Source of the DNA: Candidatus Cryptobacteroides sp.
GTDB taxonomy: Bacteria; Bacteroidota; Bacteroidia; Bacteroidales; UBA932
NCBI GenBank assembly: GCA_029257745.1
Contig: JARIAS010000020.1
Span: 1-43,526, forward strand
Reading direction: 5' to 3'
Length of the DNA: 43,526 nucleotides
Notes under the pieces: generated by a model
What the model saw: the letters and a program-made list of their open reading frames with translations, nothing else
Database searches by the model: none
What the model was told of the DNA's origin: nothing
Program-made: the position numbers and the translations under genes
Shown: positions 1 to 9,382 of the stretch, piece after piece
Numbering within the stretch: the stretch's first letter is position 1
Layout of the letters: each line of letters begins with the position of its first letter

Positions 1-586
1 CAGAATGAACAAGGGAAAAATCATCTAAAATAATATAGCCTTGTTCAGATAAACTATTTGGTGCCAATAAAACTAGGTCAAAATGATCTACCCCTTCGTC
101 GTTAATAACAAAATTCACCACCTTTTGTTGCCAATCACTAGATGTAGTAACTTCAGATGCAGGAATCTCTCTTTCTGCAAAAAAATTATTATACGTCTGT
201 CCTACCTTGTATAAGCGGATTTTTACCTTCATTGCAGGGATGCTCATTGTTCCCTTATGCCAATATGAAAAAGTAAAATTATCTCCTGTCTTAGCCTTAT
301 ATGATCTATCCCAATTCCAAGCATCATCATAAATACCTAAGTTATTAGCTTCACTACCGAATATCTTTATAGCCCTAGAACCACCGTGAACATTTTCAGT
401 GCCTTGTACAGTATTAAACATTCCTATCATTGCACCGCCTAATTTCCAATATTTGGAAGTTATATTATCGTTACGGTCTACATCAGTTTCTTCAAATCCA
501 GGATCATGCCATAGATTATTTTCTTGTGCATAACTTGCCATAACAGACATTAACAAGCAAGTAAATGTAATTAAGATTTTCTTCAT
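1..586 (-). CDS. Secreted protein with carbohydrate-binding-module-like domain (3' partial)
   Basis: This reading frame is open from an ATG at 586 down to the window edge, so the C-terminus is missing. Translation gives about 195 residues. The first 20 or so (MKKILITFTCLLMSVMASYA) look like a Sec signal peptide ending in AYA-Q. The rest is rich in Trp, Tyr, Asn and Gly, and the visible end reads GYIILDDFSL. That pattern is typical of the last strand of CBM4/9-type or galactose-binding beta-sandwich modules. A jelly-roll domain in a secreted protein is therefore likely, but the ligand and any catalytic domain cannot be seen. It has its own promoter-like box just upstream, so it need not belong to the operon at 718-11701. 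Confidence 0.7.
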   Translation of the reverse strand, partial: MKKILITFTCLLMSVMASYAQENNLWHDPGFEETDVDRNDNITSKYWKLGGAMIGMFNTVQGTENVHGGSRAIKIFGSEANNLGIYDDAWNWDRSYKAKTGDNFTFSYWHKGTMSIPAMKVKIRLYKVGQTYNNFFAEREIPASEVTTSSDWQQKVVNFVINDEGVDHFDLVLLAPNSLSEQGYIILDDFSLVHS

Positions 587-651
587 TTTTATTTTAAGAT
601 TAATATTTAAAAAATTTCCCTTTAATAAGCTATAATACAAGCAAAGGTTTG

Positions 652-659
652 CAAAGATA
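652..659 (-). promoter_or_regulatory. -7 box of Bacteroidetes promoter for the edge gene
   Basis: The minus strand reads TATCTTTG, an exact match to the Bacteroidetes -7 consensus TAnnTTTG. It lies about 65 bases before the ATG at 586. No convincing TTTG at -33 is visible. Confidence 0.5.
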
Positions 660-717
660 GTTTAATAAAAACTATTATTACTCATTACTTATTGGTAAAA
701 GATATATACTTTTTTCA

Positions 718-1884
718 TTATTTATTGTCATTACTTAGTTTCTCTAATATAGTATTGTATATACTAAGTAAAGAAGTATCTGTTGTTTCATTAGCCAACA
801 AACGTTCTTTATCCCAAAAAGCAGTAGATATAAGCATCTTTGCTTGTAAAGCCTTGCATTCTTTTAAGCTCAGATATGGTGCAGAAGTATGATCTGCAGG
901 AATGAATGCAAGAGCGTATATAAGTGCATATGCACGAGAAAGATTAGGAAAGGCAAATGCACTATCCTCTTGAAGATTGCTTATAGTATTAGCTCCCAAT
1001 AAATATTCTCTTATCCTTATGGATAAAAGCTTGACTATATTCTTTCTAATAGTTTCAACATAGTCTGGAAGCTGATTATAAAGATGATAGTTAATATCTA
1101 TTCTACCTAGTATAAAGGCCAAATCAAGCTCTCTTAAAAGCCCTCTTAACTCTGTTAAGCCATTCCCTTTTGCTAAATCTCTTATAAAGTATTTATAATA
1201 ACCATAAGCTAAATCCCAATGATGCTCCAAAAGAGTATAGTTGCTGTTAGCTAAAAAATTATTGGCCTCATGTGCCTCTATAAGGGCTTTATCTGTAATT
1301 ATATCTTTGTTTAGATGTATATTAAATATCTGATCAATGGCAATAAAGGACATTGCCTCATATTGAAAAATATCAGAAAGGACTCTTCCCTTTTCATCAA
1401 CATATATTAACTCCGTAGACAAGCCATTGCTTATACGACCTGCACGACCAATCGTTGCTGCCTCATTATAAGAGCCTTGACTCTGCTGTAATGCTGATAT
1501 TCTAGCAATATTCTCAATCAGAGATGACATCTCTTCTATTACCTGAGTCTTATCTTCCTGCTCTTTAGACAATGCTAGATAATCATATGGGGCATAATTA
1601 TATAAACTTGTCTTATATTTATACAAAGACATGAGAGCCTTCATATCCTCTTCAGTCCTTAGATAAGCCCTATCCATAAAACGTTGAGCCATATCATTAA
1701 GAACCTGTTTTAAGACTTGTGGCTCTTTAATATCAACACTACTCTCCTGATTGCGACTAAACTTATACTGAGGGTCATTTTCGTCAAAAAGAAAATACCC
1801 ACTCTCAACAGTTTGTAATGGCAATCTATGACAAGATGCCAAAAACAGAACTGCACTAAGTAATATATAAATAGAAGATTTCAT
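718..1884 (-). CDS. DUF4856-family lipoprotein
   Basis: This is the last gene of the FecA/SusCD operon. It starts 6 bases after the preceding gene. A lipoprotein signal ends at Cys18 (FLASC), so the mature protein is lipid-anchored. The segment around residues 220-230 (EHHWDLAYGYY) matches the hallmark EHxWDEAxGYF motif of DUF4856. An earlier GRAGRISNG stretch (about 146-154), followed by an amphipathic helix region, also fits that family. The fold is expected to be all-helical and distantly imelysin-like. The family commonly sits beside iron-regulated TonB receptors in Bacteroidota. The biochemical role is unknown; binding of an iron chelate or scaffolding of the receptor complex is inference. 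The otherwise conserved Glu after WD is replaced by Leu. Confidence 0.75.
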   Translation of the reverse strand: MKSSIYILLSAVLFLASCHRLPLQTVESGYFLFDENDPQYKFSRNQESSVDIKEPQVLKQVLNDMAQRFMDRAYLRTEEDMKALMSLYKYKTSLYNYAPYDYLALSKEQEDKTQVIEEMSSLIENIARISALQQSQGSYNEAATIGRAGRISNGLSTELIYVDEKGRVLSDIFQYEAMSFIAIDQIFNIHLNKDIITDKALIEAHEANNFLANSNYTLLEHHWDLAYGYYKYFIRDLAKGNGLTELRGLLRELDLAFILGRIDINYHLYNQLPDYVETIRKNIVKLLSIRIREYLLGANTISNLQEDSAFAFPNLSRAYALIYALAFIPADHTSAPYLSLKECKALQAKMLISTAFWDKERLLANETTDTSLLSIYNTILEKLSNDNK

Positions 1885-1890
1885 ATGAAT

Positions 1891-2487
1891 TTAAGGTAAA
1901 ATAATATACTTGCAATACTGTTCAGGTAGTAAGTCAACTCCCTCCTTATTCTGGCTTTGTATAGTCTGAAGTTTTGGCAGTTTGATAATACCATCTACCG
2001 ACTGTGCAGATATACTTGCTTCTACTCTAGTGCCTCTTGGTGCCTTACCCACAAGGTTTAGCAACATAGGATAACCTGAACGTAGCCTCAACTTGATACT
2101 AAAATCATTATTTTGAAAATGAGCATCAGCATCCTTATCCCTTATATCAGAACTTACTATCTTAAGATTTTTATCCTCGCCCACATACCTCAATGTAATA
2201 AATGCAGAAGCACTATTACTCCCTTCATACGCGTAATGGCAATTGATAGTCACATCATAATCTCTAGAGTCTTCTTCTGGAATATCTACACCATTATATC
2301 TATAAGTACTTGGACTAAGATTAGGATCTGCCGTGATAATAGTCATATCTTCATAAGATAATTCAGGCTTATCTATCCCCTTAAAAGGGAATAAAGCATC
2401 ATAATCTTCCTCTATATAAGTATCATCTTCTGGCTTACAAGAACAAATAAGACAAATCAAATAAGCTATATATAATAATTTCTTCAT
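1891..2487 (-). CDS. Unrecognised 198-residue lipoprotein of the FecA/SusCD operon
   Basis: I do not recognise a family. The N-terminus MKKLLYIAYLICLICSC is a short lipoprotein signal with the acylated residue most likely Cys17. It is followed directly by an acidic stretch (KPEDDTYIEEDYD). Acidic residues after the lipid anchor resemble the lipoprotein export signals known in Bacteroidota, so the protein is probably surface-exposed. The remainder is predicted to be beta-rich (alternating hydrophobic stretches such as ASAFITLRYV and FSIKLRLR), suggesting one or two immunoglobulin-like or BACON-like sandwiches. It sits between the DUF4302 and DUF4856 genes with gaps of 9 and 6 bases, so it is surely co-transcribed and probably part of the same surface complex. 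Confidence 0.7.
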   Translation of the reverse strand: MKKLLYIAYLICLICSCKPEDDTYIEEDYDALFPFKGIDKPELSYEDMTIITADPNLSPSTYRYNGVDIPEEDSRDYDVTINCHYAYEGSNSASAFITLRYVGEDKNLKIVSSDIRDKDADAHFQNNDFSIKLRLRSGYPMLLNLVGKAPRGTRVEASISAQSVDGIIKLPKLQTIQSQNKEGVDLLPEQYCKYIILP

Positions 2488-2496
2488 ATTCTGTAT

Positions 2497-3510
2497 CTAA
2501 TTAATATTAAGGATAGGAGCATCGTATATTTCAGCACTATAATTTAATATTATATGTTCCCTATTCGGATACATGTGTTTGCTGACATTTACGAACTTTC
2601 TCATTAATGGCTGATTATCATACACTTGAACAAGCTCTGCAACAAATTTATCACCCTGTCGTTGAAAATCATGCACAATAAAATTCTTTTCTATCTTAAA
2701 TCCTGGTTGAAAATTCAAGCCCTCTGCACTAGCAACATATCCAGAGCCCATTACATTATAACCTTTTATAATCACCCCCTTAAACTCCGTCTGTTCATAG
2801 ATGAAAGTATGATAGTGTCTTTTCAATCTTTCATTACGATTACGCTCATCTGTTAATAACCTATCACTCTGAAAAAATATTCTTCCTCCCTGCTTTAAGA
2901 CTAATTGAGGATTCTTCATATTTTCAAATAGACGAATGTTCTCACTTGCTCTTACTAGTGCATTATTCCAATCATCTTCAGTTTGAAGAGCTTTTAATAC
3001 AACAACAGAATAACTATTATAACTATCCTTAGCTGTCGCAAAAATCAAATCCCCATTAAAATCCTTATATTTAAACAAAAAATCAGCAACAGCCTCTGTA
3101 TCAGTATTTATCATCTTATGTATAGCCGAGAAAGTAGTAAAACTTAGCTGTAAGCTAGAATTAAGACTGATAGAATATTCCGCAGTTTCTACATTTATAT
3201 CCCCTCTTTTATTCAAACTTTTAATATTGACCTTACTATTATCTAAGAATTTCAACAAAAAAATCTCTCCTCCCAGACCATATTTATCAGAACTCACCAA
3301 ACTTGGTCGCCACAATTGCCTGTAATTTGTAAAAAGAGAGGCATCAACCTTAGGATAGTAGATCATTTGCCATCCATTAGAAGAAGTTCTTAATTCCAAG
3401 CTAAGGGTATTTATATGATTTATAGTCTTTTGCGAAGGAGACAAGTCGTACGCCTGCTCTTTACAAGCTATAAAACATAGAACACACATTATATATGCTA
3501 TTTTTCTCAT
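2497..3510 (-). CDS. DUF4302-family lipoprotein
   Basis: An upstream in-frame start at 3540 would overlap the preceding gene by 29 bases. The ATG at 3510 instead begins one base after the neighbour's TAG (3512-3514) and gives a perfect lipoprotein signal (MRKIAYIMCVLCFIAC, Cys16), so I chose it. The segment SSNGWQMIYYPK, followed later by LGGEIFLLKF and LSFTTFSAIHKM, matches the DUF4302 pattern of SNGWxMxYFP, a Gly-rich strand and a LxFDTYxxIH block. DUF4302 proteins are surface lipoproteins of unknown function encoded with SusCD and putative zinc-metallopeptidase genes in Bacteroidota, exactly the setting here. I infer a structural or ligand-holding part in the receptor complex; no catalytic motif is evident. 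Confidence 0.78.
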   Translation of the reverse strand: MRKIAYIMCVLCFIACKEQAYDLSPSQKTINHINTLSLELRTSSNGWQMIYYPKVDASLFTNYRQLWRPSLVSSDKYGLGGEIFLLKFLDNSKVNIKSLNKRGDINVETAEYSISLNSSLQLSFTTFSAIHKMINTDTEAVADFLFKYKDFNGDLIFATAKDSYNSYSVVVLKALQTEDDWNNALVRASENIRLFENMKNPQLVLKQGGRIFFQSDRLLTDERNRNERLKRHYHTFIYEQTEFKGVIIKGYNVMGSGYVASAEGLNFQPGFKIEKNFIVHDFQRQGDKFVAELVQVYDNQPLMRKFVNVSKHMYPNREHIILNYSAEIYDAPILNIN

Positions 3511-3511
3511 A

Positions 3512-4450
3512 CTATCTATGTTGCTTAATAAACTTATCAATATTACTTAGATTAATTAGTTGTAACTTTCTAATATTAAAGCCTAATTTTTCCTTAAAAT
3601 AAGATTGTACAAAATTCCTCTTTGCCACCATTCTCTCCTTAGCCTCTTTTGCCCTTAATCTTGCTTCAAAACTATCATCTTCTGCTCTAGCAGCTATCTC
3701 CTCCGCATTGGATATATCCACAGGACTATATAAAAGCAGGCTTGCTACAATTTGTGCAAAATCATCATCAGGATTTGACATAGAATGTAAGGTATAAAAA
3801 CCACTACGATTAGCATAGGGAGATAATCCCCATCGTTTATGCAATTCCTTCTCATCAGGTCTTAGTCCCATAGAGCCATAAACACTTGCACTCAAATCCG
3901 CAAAAGCCTTCCTATCATAAGGTACGGCTTCAGCAAGCCTTAGAGCAAATTGATGATAGACACTATATAATAGCTTTTTCACCTTATTAGGGTCATTTAT
4001 ATCAAAATCATTTACTCCATAAATGAAAAACTCATTAGTACTAGCATCGCTCTCATATAAATTCAATAATATTCCATCCTTACTACTATATGAGCCTAAA
4101 AGAATAAATCTTATGATTGATTTTGACTTCAAAAAAGATTGGCTTAATAACTTAGAGTCAGTAAATGTACCTATAAATAATGTTTCTATTGTCTGTAATA
4201 CCGGTTTAATCTTATCTATCGCAGGTGGATAAGCGATAGTATTAGGACCTAGTATATTCTTATCCCAATGATAAATCACCTCTATATTATAAGGAGAAAA
4301 TCTTTGAGAAATCCACTTATCCAAATCAGTCTCTTCCCTGTTCTTCCATTGATTATCAACAATACAGTCCTTAGACAACTTATCATTATTACAGGCAATA
4401 AATGCACTTATGGCAAATATCAACAATATGTATCTTAATATTAATTTCAT
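3512..4450 (-). CDS. Putative zinc-metallopeptidase-like lipoprotein, catalytic motif lost
   Basis: Cys20 of FIAC is the lipid anchor. From residue 50 on, the protein tracks the Bacteroidetes putative zinc-binding metallopeptidase family (Peptidase_Mx1-like): RFSPYNIEVIYHWDKN, then ILLGS-SSKDGILL, then a YGVNDFD segment, then the position of the active-site helix. Family members have HHEFAH (HExxH) there. This protein reads YHQFALRL, so the catalytic Glu is Gln and the second zinc His is Leu. The later ED-F-xE ligand region reads DDDFAQIV, with Gln where Glu is expected. It is therefore very likely a non-catalytic, retained surface protein. It lies 6 bases after susD and 1 base before the DUF4302 gene. 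Family assignment is from motif memory, not a search. Confidence 0.78.
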   Translation of the reverse strand: MKLILRYILLIFAISAFIACNNDKLSKDCIVDNQWKNREETDLDKWISQRFSPYNIEVIYHWDKNILGPNTIAYPPAIDKIKPVLQTIETLFIGTFTDSKLLSQSFLKSKSIIRFILLGSYSSKDGILLNLYESDASTNEFFIYGVNDFDINDPNKVKKLLYSVYHQFALRLAEAVPYDRKAFADLSASVYGSMGLRPDEKELHKRWGLSPYANRSGFYTLHSMSNPDDDFAQIVASLLLYSPVDISNAEEIAARAEDDSFEARLRAKEAKERMVAKRNFVQSYFKEKLGFNIRKLQLINLSNIDKFIKQHR

Positions 4451-4456
4451 ATATTT

Positions 4457-5989
4457 CTATCTAATAATATACAATTGATTATTCCTATAATTAGGCTCTA
4501 ATCCCTGCCTTATTGCCTCAGCAGGTATTTGTAGCGTTTTTCTAGGATCGTCCTTCTCCAAACTTCTATACCTAGGATTATTACTATTACGCTGTATACT
4601 CATATTAAAACGCCTTATATCAAACCACCTAAGCCCCTCCTGCAAAAACTCTTTTTGTCTAAAATCCAGTACAATCTGAATAAGAGAAATCTGTCTTATT
4701 GATAGGCCATAAAATGGTGAAAGATTATTATATAAAGCTGTATTACCACTACTAGTAAATGAAGATACACCACAAGGAGGAACAATATTATATTTTGCCT
4801 GCAAAAAATTAAGTATATCATTTACAGCTGCTTCATAGTCTTTAAGCATTGTATTTGCCTCTATACGATTAAGCAAAACTTCCTCTACTGAAAATAATAT
4901 ATTGGTATTATATAGCCCTTTAGGTTTTGTTCCAACAGAAAGGTAAGTACTTAATTCTGAATATTTTGCTATATAAGCTCCGTCCTTTACAGGATAAGCT
5001 GAAGAATTAAACACATAGCATGGTTCCAAATTCATATTCTTAAAATCTGCACAAGCCTTTATACCCTGCTTATTAAAAATATCATCCATCTGCTTATCAG
5101 TTGTAGCATAGGCCTGAGTCTTCAAGTTCCTAGCCCAACGGGATTCTGTTGTAGAAAGTAAAAGATTGGCAGGATTATCTGTCGCACTATAATCCTTATA
5201 TAAATCCTCTCTATTGAAACGATATTTCTGTTCATACTTATACCACGGTTTCAAATCTGCCTTAGAGTCAGCACCTAAAACATAATCAGCATACTGCTTT
5301 GCCCTCTGCCAATCTGCCTTAAAAAGATAAAAACGAGAGGCAAAGGCATAGGCTGCCTTTTTATTAAAATGATATTTAGGATGCTCATAAAAATCATTAG
5401 TAACCAAAGTTATACCACGCTTTAAATCTTTTTCTATCAGCTCATAAACATCATATAGATTATTTCTCTTATAGTTTGGAAGAGCATTTTTTTCTACTTT
5501 TGTAATATAAGGTATACCCAAAATTTCCTTAGATGCCTCCCCTCTATATGGCTGAGCCCATATATTAACTAACATAAAATGTAGGTAGGCCCTTAATAAA
5601 AAAGCCTCTGCATACAAGGCTTTCACCCTATCACTTTTAGGAAAACGACTCAAAACTTCTAGAGCCTTATTTGCCTGAGCTATACCCCTATAACAACTAT
5701 TCCAATAGAAAAGTGGCGTATCTAAGTCGTCTTGCTCATAATCTTCCCAAAAATACATAGCCTCATTCAACTGATAACGCTCTCCATAAATCCTCTCTCC
5801 GACATTGTCTGTACGGCCTTCCAAAAATGAAAAATAACTTGCATTAGGATATGCTGAAGCTAAAAGTTCTGCTACTTTATCCTCACTATCTATCTCTATA
5901 TCAAATGCAGAGTCAGGACTTTTAGACAAAAATCCCTCACAGGCATTTATTATACAACAAAATATAAGCAAATATACTATTCTTCTCAT
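4457..5989 (-). CDS. SusD/RagB-family surface lipoprotein
   Basis: This is a 510-residue lipoprotein (signal ending IINAC, Cys17), the usual length for SusD. The N-terminal half has the TPR-type helices typical of the family (WNSCYRGIAQANKALEVL, then AEAFLLRAYLHFMLVNIWA, then NNLYDVYELIEKDL). The C-terminal end has the signature RQKEFLQEGLRWFDIRRF. SusD proteins form a lid over the SusC barrel and hold the ligand for import. It is 6 bases downstream of susC. Because the operon begins with a FecA-like receptor and carries no glycoside hydrolase or polysaccharide lyase, the ligand is more likely an iron chelate, peptide or glycopeptide than a plain polysaccharide; that is inference from context. 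Confidence 0.92.
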   Translation of the reverse strand: MRRIVYLLIFCCIINACEGFLSKSPDSAFDIEIDSEDKVAELLASAYPNASYFSFLEGRTDNVGERIYGERYQLNEAMYFWEDYEQDDLDTPLFYWNSCYRGIAQANKALEVLSRFPKSDRVKALYAEAFLLRAYLHFMLVNIWAQPYRGEASKEILGIPYITKVEKNALPNYKRNNLYDVYELIEKDLKRGITLVTNDFYEHPKYHFNKKAAYAFASRFYLFKADWQRAKQYADYVLGADSKADLKPWYKYEQKYRFNREDLYKDYSATDNPANLLLSTTESRWARNLKTQAYATTDKQMDDIFNKQGIKACADFKNMNLEPCYVFNSSAYPVKDGAYIAKYSELSTYLSVGTKPKGLYNTNILFSVEEVLLNRIEANTMLKDYEAAVNDILNFLQAKYNIVPPCGVSSFTSSGNTALYNNLSPFYGLSIRQISLIQIVLDFRQKEFLQEGLRWFDIRRFNMSIQRNSNNPRYRSLEKDDPRKTLQIPAEAIRQGLEPNYRNNQLYIIR

Positions 5990-5995
5990 AATGAC

Positions 5996-8900
5996 TTAAA
6001 AACTAAGATTTAATGACATTGTATATTGTTTTGGAGTTGGCAAAGATACTCCCCCAGCCCTATAAAACTCAGGGTCTTGACCATTAAGCCTTGAATCTGA
6101 ATATATCAAGAATGGATTTGTAATATTTATACGCAATAAGGCTGAAGAAATATACTTGAATACAGACTTACTTAAGTCAAATCTATACGCAAGAGATATA
6201 TTTTTCATACGCACAAATGAACCGTCAGCGACCCTATATTGTGAATAATTATAAGTATTATATGCCCTTTCGATATTTTCTCTTCCAACCTGCCTTATCA
6301 AATCTCTTGAGACCAATACAGGTACATCTGTACTATACTCATCTCCAACAACTAACCATCTCTTATAGTAGTCTTTATTAAAGACATTAAGATCTGCAAA
6401 TTGAGGATCATAACTAGGATTTAGCCTGATACTATTCCCCGCCTGCATCGTAATAAAAAAGCTAAATTCCCAATTCTTATATCTTAATGTATTAGAAAGT
6501 CCGGAAATAATATTGGGCTCTATCGGACCATGATAAATAAGATAAGACTTAGAATATTGAGCATCCTCAAAATCTGCTCCCACACTCTCTCTGTATGGCT
6601 CATTATTATTAGGATATTTTCCAAAGTCAAAAGTTGGCAATCCCTGAGAGCTTAAAGCCTGAAAATTAAAGGAAAATAAAGATGATTTAGGATAATCCTT
6701 TATATTGCCACGACCACGTCCTGCCACCATGTCAAAGGTATTAGGATTGTTAAGCAGTCTTGTAATCTTTTGATTTTTAATACTAAAACTTAAGGTACTT
6801 GACCAAGAAAAACCAGAAAATTCTAAATTCTTACTATTTAAAGCAAACTCCAGACCAACACTTCTCATATCTCCAAAATTTGCATACTTATAGTACTCTC
6901 CCCCAATTCCCGAAGTACGTATAATATCTATCAAATCGAAGGAATTTCTGCGATACACATCGATTGAAGCATTAATACGATTATTCCAAAGACCAAAATC
7001 AAGACCAAAATTTAACTCATACATTTTTTCCCAAGTCAAATCTTTATTCTCAAGATTAAATATTTTCAAAGAATTCTCCCTATCTTTTACATCTAACCTA
7101 TTGATAATCTGACCTGTAAAAATAGCATTTGCATTAAGTGCCTGCTCATTCATCTTTGCTATAAGACCATAACTTGCCCTTATATCCAGTTTAGAGAATA
7201 TTGGATAATCTTTCATAAATGCTTCATTGTCAATATTCCATTTTGCACCAATATTCCAAGTTGGAAGCCACCTTGCACGCCTTGACTTACCTGCCATATT
7301 AGAGCCTTCAATATTAATTACAGCATTCAGAATATACCTTTCAGCATAACTATATGTGTTTGCCCAAGCAAAAGTAAGTCCCCTCTCATACCTCTCATTT
7401 ACAGCAAAATAAGTCTCTCCCTCATCAAATAACTTCTTAAACATAAGAGGATTACCATATACCTGATTAGCCCTATCATATTGTATACCGTAACCAGAAA
7501 AATTATCAATATTCCTATTGCTTAACCTCAACTCTGTAAAAGCAAAACTTTTTAATTCATGCTTATAAAAGCTCCTATTATAATCTAAAGACAACCTTGC
7601 TAAATAACTAGAGAGGTAATTGCTTTTCTTATTAAAAATACCCCCATTGCTTAGGGCTATCTCTGATAACACATAATTGCTCTGTCTATCGTGCAACAAA
7701 TAGATATTATCCTCCCCTACCTTAGGATTATCATTTGCCCTAAATGCCTGTACTATATTAGATTTTTCCATTATTGAATGTGCAATGCTTGTACTAGCAC
7801 TTCTCACAGATAGCAATGCTTTAAAATCCAAATCCTTATGAAGTTTAGCATCAAACTCTGCCTGCAATTTCATATCCAGCACATTAATATCCATATAATT
7901 GTTAGCATACTCATTAAATATATTAAAGTCTGCCCAATTATTTCTGTAATATTCCAAAGCCCCCTTTTCATCTCTATCCCTCAATGTCCTGCTTGTAGAC
8001 AATGCGTAAGCAAAAGGATTAATATCAAAATCCCTCTCAAAAGAGCCTATACTAGTATTTTTCTTTTGGTCAATAGTTCCAGGTGCCTTCTGTTTTCTAA
8101 TATTTCCTTGTGCTGTAAAAGTTGCAGACACATCTTTATTGAAAAAGATAGTGCTTTTCAGATTTGCGGTAAGCCTTTGCACTGCATCAGCAACAGTCCA
8201 GCCAGAGTCTGTATAATAACTTATAGAGGCACGATTAGCCATATTTTTAGAACCGCCTGTAAAGCTAATAGTATGACTTACAATAGGCTTAAAGGTAAAT
8301 AACTTATCAAACCAATCAGTATTTGCATATTCTCTTTTCCTAAAAAAGTCTTTCTTATCTGCAAGATTATTATTTAACACAAAACTATTGTTTTCAGGAT
8401 TATAAGTAGCCAAAGACTTATAATATTGATAAAATACACCTGAATGCCTTCCATACAAGGCTTCATTTAAGCCAAAATGTCCCTTAGCTTGCATTTCCAG
8501 CAATATAGACATAGTCTCTTGAGAGTTAAGCAGGTCAAAATCACGATAAGATGGCTTTTGTCTAAAACTATATTCACTAGAATAATTTATCTGTATAGGG
8601 GCATTTCTTCTTCCTGATTTTGTACTGACTACAATCACACCATTTAAAGCCCTAGCACCATATATTGAAGTTGCAGAAGCATCTTTTAAAACCTGTATAT
8701 CTTGTATGTCAGATGGATTAAGCCCTGCTACTGCCGAACTTATCAATGTAACAGCATCTCCTGAAGACAGCTCATCCATACTTATAGGTACTAAATCTTC
8801 GTACACTGCCCCATCTATAACCCAAAGAGGCTGAACATTACCAATAATTGAAGCTCCACCCCTAATATTAATTCTTGGAGCTGCACCAAAAGAACCGGAA

Positions 8901-9367
8901 ATATTTTGTATTGACAAACCTGCTACACGACCTTCCAACATTCTAGATACATCAGATATTCCTTCCATCTTTATATCCTCTAACTTCACCGAACTAGCAG
9001 CTCCTGTATAAACACGATTTTTAACTTTTTGATAACCTGTAACTACAACCTGATTAAGGGCTTCATTATCCTCATTCAATATTACATTAAGCACTCTTGA
9101 TTCAACCTTAATAGTCTTAGTCTGCATACCAATAGCTGAAAAGACCAAATACTGTGCCTTCCTTACCTTTATCTTATACTCACCATTAATATCTGAGAAA
9201 ACTCCTGTTTTAGTACCTTTTATTACAATAGAGACTCCAACTAATGGCTGAGATTTATCATCACTTACAATGCCATGAACCTCATAAAGTTCTTGTGCAA
9301 AAGCAAGAGAAGAAAAGGAAAAAAACAATATAATAATTGCTAATACACTATATACTATATTTCTCAT
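5996..9367 (-). CDS. SusC/RagA-family TonB-linked outer membrane protein
   Basis: The frame can be read from a TTG at 9373, but the ATG at 9367 (MRNIVYSVLA) gives a normal signal peptide ending in AFAQ, so I start there. The mature N-terminus is a carboxypeptidase-regulatory-like domain (VHGIVSDDKSQPLVGVSI, about residues 28-105). It is followed by a plug with the SusC hallmarks NQVVVTGYQKVK, RVAGLSIQ, INIRGGASI, PLWVIDGAVYE and LKDASATSIYGARALNGVI. A long C-terminal beta-barrel ends in an aromatic residue (SLNLSF). At about 1123 residues it is a full-length SusC. It is the energy-dependent pore partner of the SusD encoded next, powered by TonB-ExbBD, which is not in this window. It begins 15 bases after the FecA-like gene ends. 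Confidence 0.93.
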   Translation of the reverse strand: MRNIVYSVLAIIILFFSFSSLAFAQELYEVHGIVSDDKSQPLVGVSIVIKGTKTGVFSDINGEYKIKVRKAQYLVFSAIGMQTKTIKVESRVLNVILNEDNEALNQVVVTGYQKVKNRVYTGAASSVKLEDIKMEGISDVSRMLEGRVAGLSIQNISGSFGAAPRINIRGGASIIGNVQPLWVIDGAVYEDLVPISMDELSSGDAVTLISSAVAGLNPSDIQDIQVLKDASATSIYGARALNGVIVVSTKSGRRNAPIQINYSSEYSFRQKPSYRDFDLLNSQETMSILLEMQAKGHFGLNEALYGRHSGVFYQYYKSLATYNPENNSFVLNNNLADKKDFFRKREYANTDWFDKLFTFKPIVSHTISFTGGSKNMANRASISYYTDSGWTVADAVQRLTANLKSTIFFNKDVSATFTAQGNIRKQKAPGTIDQKKNTSIGSFERDFDINPFAYALSTSRTLRDRDEKGALEYYRNNWADFNIFNEYANNYMDINVLDMKLQAEFDAKLHKDLDFKALLSVRSASTSIAHSIMEKSNIVQAFRANDNPKVGEDNIYLLHDRQSNYVLSEIALSNGGIFNKKSNYLSSYLARLSLDYNRSFYKHELKSFAFTELRLSNRNIDNFSGYGIQYDRANQVYGNPLMFKKLFDEGETYFAVNERYERGLTFAWANTYSYAERYILNAVINIEGSNMAGKSRRARWLPTWNIGAKWNIDNEAFMKDYPIFSKLDIRASYGLIAKMNEQALNANAIFTGQIINRLDVKDRENSLKIFNLENKDLTWEKMYELNFGLDFGLWNNRINASIDVYRRNSFDLIDIIRTSGIGGEYYKYANFGDMRSVGLEFALNSKNLEFSGFSWSSTLSFSIKNQKITRLLNNPNTFDMVAGRGRGNIKDYPKSSLFSFNFQALSSQGLPTFDFGKYPNNNEPYRESVGADFEDAQYSKSYLIYHGPIEPNIISGLSNTLRYKNWEFSFFITMQAGNSIRLNPSYDPQFADLNVFNKDYYKRWLVVGDEYSTDVPVLVSRDLIRQVGRENIERAYNTYNYSQYRVADGSFVRMKNISLAYRFDLSKSVFKYISSALLRINITNPFLIYSDSRLNGQDPEFYRAGGVSLPTPKQYTMSLNLSF

Positions 9368-9382
9368 AATCAAGCATATTCA

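Noticed and set aside
692..892. Plus-strand frame overlapping the DUF4856 gene
   Set aside because: It starts with TTG, lies opposite the well-supported C-terminus of the DUF4856 gene and has no coding pattern of its own.
7838..8302. 154-codon plus-strand frame inside susC
   Set aside because: The opposite strand carries unmistakable SusC sequence; the composition (many Ile, Cys and Ser) is that of an antisense shadow.
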